Source: Spongilla lacustris (lineage: Eukaryota > Porifera > Demospongiae > Spongillida > Spongillidae). From it: DNA of 64,000 nucleotides. The notes beneath the pieces are model-generated. The model was not told the DNA's origin and did no database searches. It saw only the letters and a list, made by a program, of their open reading frames with translations. The translations under genes were made by a program, and so were the position numbers. The stretch is taken from positions 1,316,084-1,380,083 of the forward strand of contig OX442428.1 in the NCBI GenBank assembly GCA_949361645.1, written 5' to 3'. Numbering within the stretch: position 1 is the first letter of the stretch; every line of letters starts with the position of its first letter. Of the stretch, positions 58,374 to 64,000 are shown piece by piece.

Positions 58374-60709
58374 CAGGGTTGCCGAAAGTCAGGCCGGGGT
58401 CCGGCCTGTGACCGGCCGGCCTGAAAGGCCCGGCCTGCCAGGCCGGCCTGCCAGGTCGGATAAATTGATGTTATTAAACAATTTATTAAAAATTCATGGC
58501 TAACCACAAAACATTGTGAACTTATTCAACAATTTATTAAAAATTCATACTTCTTCAGCGTGCAGCTCCATCCGAGCGGGTTGTTTTTGCGAGCTAAGCT
58601 GATTCAACAGCGCCAGAGATGGAACCTTCTCCCTCAACGTTTGGAGGCGTGTGTCATGCTGAACACAATGCATGGTTAATTACAAGTATTTAGATAGCAA
58701 GCGCGCTGTTTGCATCACTGCATGTTATGTATCTCAGACTTAGTTTCTGTATCTGTAATTTGTAAATTGTAACCATTACCAGCTGATTGTAATAACTATA
58801 ATTAGCATTAAAGTGGGAAAAACCACTAAGTGAAGTGACTGGATGGGTATAAGGGCGACGTTGGCATTTGCTATACTAAGAGCCACAAGTTTGTGCATAA
58901 GAGGAAGCAGAGTGAATTGGAGAAGTGCAGTGCACATGGATGATGGGGCTGGACTACCCACATCCGTCAGCTTATGAATAGTGTTATTATGTGTGTGCAT
59001 GTGCCTGAGTATGGTATTTTGTATTTTAGGGGGGTTTTTTTTAAATAAATTACTACAGTGGAAACCATCACACTTGCTCCTATAATTTTTTTGTACTGTT
59101 ATTTTGTTCACTTGAATATATTTCAATAACAATGAGATCAAATGAAAATCTGACAAGGCAGGTATAGTGTACAACTATTTTTCAATATATACTGAAAGTT
59201 AAAAAGCATCACGTGACTATTTACTTTTGTTATTAACACTTGTTGTGACCCCAGTACAAAAAAAATTGTGAGCATAATTTCTTCTCCTGTAGGCAATAGA
59301 TCTTGACCATATTCGCAATATATCTAAAGAACAAGCATTAGCAACCTTTGGCCGAGTCGGTTTTTAAGTCCGGTAAATAGTTACGGTATTATCGAGCTAG
59401 ATATGCGTTTTTAGCTCGTAAAAGCTTAGCGATGCTATTTCGTAGTACGCTCTCACTGGACTGCTATATTTCGCTTCCGAGTCGTCACATGTTAGATCTA
59501 TCGCGAAATCGTACTTGGGAGGCAATAGACCCTTCTTTGCCGTTAAAAAAGTGCCATCAGAGCTGAGTACCTGAAAACCTCCGCCATATCGCGATGAATT
59601 ACATTTGAAACGTCATCATTGCATCATTTTGTATCGTGAATATATTTATAATGTGACGTATCGGCAGAGATAATATAGCATCAAATTGGGCAGGTTACAA
59701 GAAACGTCAAAAAGCAAGAGGCAACTCTAAAGCTGGAAGGGAAGCGTACCCAATTAGCTATTTGGAAGCTGCCATCTAGGATTCGAAGCTTTGGGTGATA
59801 GAACGCTAGCCTTGGCGAATGTCTTGATGGTCCATAAAGCTTCCCAATTTGATGCTACTGATTTACTAAACGTTCGCCGTGAGTGGCTGCAAGATGCAGC
59901 ATCGCTAGGTTAAGAACCATTTTCACAATCCCTTGCATCCATTCGTATTATCGTCACATTATAAATATATTCACGATACAAAATGACGAAATGATGACGT
60001 TTCAAATGTAATTCATCGCGATATGGCGGAGGTTTTCAGGTACTCAGCTCTGATGGCACTTTTTTAACGGCAAAGAAGGGTCTATTGCCTCCCAAGTACG
60101 ATTTCGCGATAGATCTAACATGTGACGACTCGGAAGCGAAATATAGCAGTCCAGTGAGAGCGTACTACGAAATAGCATCGCTAAGCTTTTACGAGCTAAA
60201 AACGCATACCTAGCTCGATAATACCGTAACTATTTACCGGACTTAAAAACCGACTCGGCCAAAGGTTGCTAATGCTTGTTCTTTAGATGCATTGCGAATA
60301 TGGTCAAGATCTATTGCCTACAGGAGGAGGAATTATGTTCACAATTTTTTTTGTACTGGGGTCACAACAAGTGTTAATAACAAAAGTAAATAGTCACGTG
60401 ATGCTTTTTAACTTTCAGTATATATTGAAAAATAGTTGTACACTATACCTGCGTTGTCAGATTTCCATTTGATCTCATTGTTATTGAAATATATTCAAGT
60501 GAACAAAATAACAGTACAAAAAAATTATAGGAGCAAGTGTGATGGTTTCCACTGTATAGACATCGCGAAATGAATTAATAATTTATTATAATAAGTGGGT
60601 GGATCCCGGCCTGCCGGCCTGTCAGGTCATGGTCCGGCCTGCCAGGCCAAGCTAAATGTCCGGCCTGGCAGGCCGACCTGGCAGGCCGGACTGGCCTTCG
60701 GCAACCCTG
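58374..60709. mobile_element. Non-autonomous hAT-like transposon with 8-bp TSD
   Basis: The termini CAGGGTTGCCGAAAG and CTTCGGCAACCCTG are inverted copies. A perfect 8-bp direct repeat, GTTCTGTT, flanks both ends (58366-58373 and 60710-60717). The CAGGG-GCC terminus and 8-bp TSD are hallmarks of hAT elements. The subterminal regions are dense in GGCCTGCCAGGCCGG-type motifs in both orientations. No transposase is present; most of the interior is the element at 59056-60554. Confidence 0.9.
59056..60554. mobile_element. Fold-back Tc1/mariner-like element with ~600-bp inverted repeats
   Basis: The ends are CAGTGGAAACCATCACACTT and its inverse, flanked by TA on both sides (59054-59055 and 60555-60556). 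The two arms, about 59056-59660 and 59950-60554, are near-identical inverted copies. They surround a ~290-bp spacer that contains a smaller inverted pair (GCATCAAATTGGG and CCCAATTTGATGC). TA target duplication and the CAGT terminus point to Tc1/mariner-type mobilisation. There is no coding frame. Confidence 0.9.
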
Positions 60710-61257
60710 GTTCTGTTCGTTAATTTTTATGTTACGGAGATACAGTTGAACCCGCTTGATTCGCGCCAATGATATAACCACCGCCTCCCCATACATTGCG
60801 ATTTGTCCAAATCATTGGCGGGAATCGAGCGCGAAAACGTGCACATAGTTTGTTCAACTGTATCTCCGTAAAGGATGGCATAAAAAATTAACATTCCAAT
60901 AGTTAAGGGATCTCTCTATGTACAAACCGAATTTGGAGCGATTTGAGTATTCCTGCCGAAAGTTATGGCGATTTGAAGACTTTGAACCCCTTGGGGCATC
61001 GGACGTCGCGATACTGGCATGGAGCCCTGTCGTACATTGCGTGTGCACGAGATCAAAGATTAAGATAGAACAATCCGACGTGTGGCAGCGTAAGGGAGGG
61101 AGAATCTACTCTAATCCAGTCCCAGCTGTACAAGTACAACCCCAAAATGTACTTACCATAGGCATAGGCATAGATAAATGGTGTAGTATAAAGTGCCGAA
61201 AATAGGAAGTTGTTAGCTTTAAAACCGTTCGAAAGTTATTCAAAAATAATGCCATTT

Positions 61258-61322
61258 TATATATATATAATATATATATATAATTATATAATTATATGTA
61301 TAATTATATAATTATATATATA
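61258..61322. repeat. (TA)n / ATTATA-rich low-complexity sequence
   Basis: TATATATA runs with ATTATATAATTATA units lie at the outer border of the nested transposon block. Confidence 0.95.
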
Positions 61323-61335
61323 TGTGCTAGGTCCC

Positions 61336-61700
61336 TTTTCTCGTAAACTGTCCCAAATGTAGTAAAATGGCACCAGTGCCACCACCTTCGCGGTGATGTA
61401 ATCTTCCGCTGCTGTGGCGTGATGGTCTGGGCACGAGACTAACAATGAACAACTAAATATGGCAGTGAACATGTCACATGATGTATAAATAGTGCATGAC
61501 GGCATGCATTTCGAAAAAGGCCGGGCAATTGCACAACACCTGGACAACCTTTGGATACTACTATAAAAGTAGTGGAGAACCGGCATTCCCACAACCAACC
61601 AGTGGTAAGTACATTTAACGGGCGAATTTTTACTCATGTGTGTCACGTCACCGTTACAGTCCACGTCACTCTGTTGTGAGCTCACTTGTATCAAAGGCAA
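61336..61700. other. Upstream region of the RIOK3-like gene
   Basis: No coding feature. A weak TATAAA-type sequence (ACTACTATAAAAGTAG, about 61557-61572) lies about 130 bp before the ATG at 61701. It could be a core promoter, but the segment is itself palindromic and may be chance. Confidence 0.35.
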
Positions 61701-64000
61701 ATGGAATCGGGACTGAAGGTTTTGACACCCACAGCGGTCCCTAAGCCCAAAAACCCATGGGGAGCACCGAAAGACTTAACTCCTTGCTCACTGGCGTCTG
61801 TTATTGACGAGGAGTTGGCGAGAAAACTCTCGCAGGAAGAGAACCAAAAGGACGAGTCAAGGTACCTGTGTACATAGAGAAGGGCGGGACATGATACACA
61901 CATGCTTGACGTTGTGCACCCTTGTTTGGCGAGGTGGACACGGAAAGATATTAGCAACACCCAGCCTGACAGGCATGCTCGCGTTTTTTTTTTTTTACCC
62001 CCTTCATTTTACTGCCATCCATCCTTCAAACAGCAAGCAGGTGGCTTCGGATAGCCCTTCATTGTTAAGTCAAGCGCCGGATGCGGTTCCCGACACGGCC
62101 AGCGATCTTCTGCTTGCCCAGATGCTCCAGTTGGAGTTTGACCGCGAGCACGATGTGCGGGTGAGGGCAGAGGAGCGGCACTTGAACAAGAGAAGCAAAG
62201 GTCAGTGCACTGTCTTTGAAATGTCCAGGAGAACGTAAACTTGTTATCTGTCATTACTGGAGGTAACAAGATATTCATATACATGTAGCTGGGGTGGCCT
62301 TGTGCTCAAGTGGTTGGTGGGAAGGACTGGTGGGAGGAGCTTTATTACCATGACTTGTACATGTTTGCATGATTAACTGCACCCCCTTCCTCTCCCTGGA
62401 ACACACCTCACAGTTAAGGTATCTCTGGACAAGTTCTGTCACATGCATCCCTACCTGATGACTAATGACGTACAGCCTGTGAACGATGGGGAGGAGGAAG
62501 AGGAGGAGGAGGAAGGTATGTGTACTGCACTTGTGTAAGCTTGGTCAGCACCAAAAAAAAGGGATGAAATGTGGCTGATGTGCACAGCATTCAAGAGTTT
62601 TGTAACTCAAGGGATTGGTCAAAATGTCTGCACATAGTCCTGGGCCCAGACCCGTATGGCGCAGCACGAATGGGGGTGGGATTGTTCCAAACCTAGGAAT
62701 TTTAATTATGGCTTGCATACATAATCATACAATGCTCATCCCCAGACCCACACCAAGTGTAAATATATGGCATGCCGCTGACAGCTATGAGTTTTGCAAT
62801 GGACATATTTGAGAGTGGAAATGAAAGACAAAGATGCGGGCAGAGGCCCTTTTTAGCTTTGTTATCAGCCATGACTGTTTTACAATAAAGCCATTTCGTT
62901 ACATTCCTGCTGTGGTACATATTTGACCACCCTCATGACAAGGTCTTCAGAAAGACCTTTGTGTCTTGACCTACACTGGAAGAGTTTGCAATGCCGCTGT
63001 AGCTAGGTCAAAATGATGACCTAGATGTGACAGTTTGCGTACATACCATGGTGCACAAGCATTAGTGACACAGTTTGCCATACCCTTTATATGTATAGAT
63101 AGGGTCTGGGAATGAGGCTAGTGACGCTTTATAGGATTACATCATGTTGCACTGTCCACCAGATGAGGAAGTGGTCGCCCCTTCACGAGGACATGGGAGG
63201 TGCAAAGGAGTACCAGTGGGAGTGCCCACTAAGCACGATGCAGCAGTGTGTGGGCGGAGAAATGTTCGAGCTATGGAAAGAGTATGTGTATGTGTGTGTG
63301 TATGTGAGTATGTGAGTATGTGTGCATAGAGAGAGGTACTGTATTGTGTGTGTAGTTCTTTACACCAAATATGTTCACTCACATTCTTTCATTGGGTTAA
63401 ATAGGAGTTCCCTCCCTCGTTCCCTTGCGGAGACCTCGGCGATTCCAAGAATGACTTTCAACTCTCCAATACCATTTACAATGTTCTCCGAGGCCACTCC
63501 CAGAAGGAGGAGAGGACATCGCATCGGCTTCACGAGAAGAAGGAACACTCCACACAGGAACTGGCCCTCGACGAAAAGACGAGACTTCTGCTGTTCAAGC
63601 TTGTCGACTCTGATTTACTGAAGGACATTAATGGCTGCATCAGCACAGGGAAGGAGGCTTGTGTGTTCCATGCCTATGGAGGAAGGTGAGTCCGTAGCTT
63701 GTATTTGATTAGCACATTGGAGGTGGGGTCGTACACTAATGTGTACACAGAGGTATACACATAGCTGTGCTTGATAGCGCATTCTGAAGAAGTACCTGGA
63801 GGGATGTTTTTATTTTATTTTTAAAAACAATTGTACATACTACATTTGTAGTATGCTTACTACATAATTAAACATCGATAATACATGCATGTTGGAAGAA
63901 CTAGTGTACTGTGCCATCTCCCAAATTGCCCACCTTAGCAGCACATTGGCCCTAATGCTGCTGAGCTCTGCTTTACTGTTGCCATCACTTTATTTGCAGT
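61701..64000 (+). CDS. RIOK3: RIO kinase 3, N-terminal half (runs off the right edge)
   Basis: Five exons join in phase: 61701-61861, 62034-62200, 62414-62515, 63163-63281 and 63405-63685. A further acceptor (TTTGCAG) ends at 63999, so exon 6 starts at the last base. The ~277 visible residues align with RIOK3 as I recall it: NPWGAPKDLTPCSLASVIDE, DLLLAQMLQLEFDREHD, KHDAAVCGRRN, LHEKKEHSTQELA, DEKTRLLLFKLVDS, then the kinase nucleotide-binding start INGCISTGKEACVFHAYGG. An acidic run (DGEEEEEEEE) ends exon 3. RIOK3 is an atypical kinase acting in 40S ribosome maturation in the cytoplasm. The catalytic residues lie beyond the window. Start chosen as the first ATG; no upstream in-frame ATG is seen. 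Confidence 0.95.

Larger units (their letters stand above)
57222..61335. mobile_element. Outer fold-back element hosting three nested insertions
   Basis: Inverted arms are recognisable on both sides: AATGGCATTA and TTTCGAACGGTTAAAGCTAT with TTCCTATTTTCGGCAC on the left, mirrored at about 61180-61258. CATAACTTTCGACAGGAATA and CTCCAAATTCGG at 58291-58332 are mirrored at about 60920-60975. ACGGAGATACAGTTGAAC at about 60734 is mirrored at about 60853. The arms meet at a centre near 60795. The left arm is broken by insertions at 57386-58266 and 58374-60709. Termini may extend to GACCTAGC/GCTAGGTC at about 57220 and 61327. No coding frame is seen. Confidence 0.8.

Noticed and set aside
60287..60472. 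Short frame inside the fold-back transposon as a possible transposase
   Set aside because: Its sequence is repeated inversely in the other arm and has no DDE-like motif.

Overview
The window is a eukaryotic, intron-bearing animal genome segment. Genes are split by GT-AG introns, several only 49-100 bp long. The recognisable proteins are metazoan: SPEF1, SDF2, SLC25A51, RIOK3, an OXR1/NCOA7-type TLDc protein, IAH1 and EGF modules. Short intergenic distances, three apparent divergent gene pairs, and a very high load of minisatellites, (CA/TG)n, poly-G/C tracts and nested DNA transposons fit a marine invertebrate. A sponge is my best guess, but this is inference. I see no prokaryotic operon, CRISPR array, rRNA or tRNA. 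All exon models were built by eye from open frames, splice-site dinucleotides and phase bookkeeping.

Layout. (1) 1-3.1 kb: 5' part of a secreted EGF-repeat protein (minus) and a single-exon SLC25A51-like mitochondrial carrier (minus). (2) 3.1-6.3 kb: no gene; a palindromic MITE, a G/C-rich tract and a CA array. (3) 6.4-17.2 kb: a segmental duplication of a secreted YHYH-domain gene (plus) and the 3' part of a SPEF1-like ciliary gene (minus). The right copy of SPEF1 keeps exons 1-5; the left copy is a truncated relic. A composite inverted-repeat transposon lies between the copies. (4) 17.4-19 kb: SDF2/SDF2L1-like MIR protein (plus), divergent from SPEF1. (5) 19-22.7 kb: minisatellites only. 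(6) 22.7-30.3 kb: three closely packed minus-strand genes, an uncharacterised EF-hand protein and two tandem IAH1-like esterases. (7) 30.5-49.6 kb: a 15-exon LysM + TLDc (OXR1/NCOA7-type) gene whose introns are filled with tandem repeats. (8) 50.9-55.7 kb: a THAP zinc-finger gene fragment (minus), divergent from a large glycine-rich protein (plus) interrupted by a one-base frameshift. (9) 57.2-61.3 kb: four DNA transposons nested in one another. (10) 61.7-64 kb: 5' half of RIOK3 (plus), running off the window.

Functionally this is a housekeeping neighbourhood: mitochondrial NAD carrier, ER MIR protein, oxidation-resistance protein, ribosome-biogenesis kinase and ciliary CH protein. It also holds lineage-specific secreted genes (YHYH, EGF). 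I see no evidence of a coordinated pathway. The most unusual signals are structural: nested transposons, a large inverted minisatellite in an intron, and tandem repeats that copy authentic splice donors.
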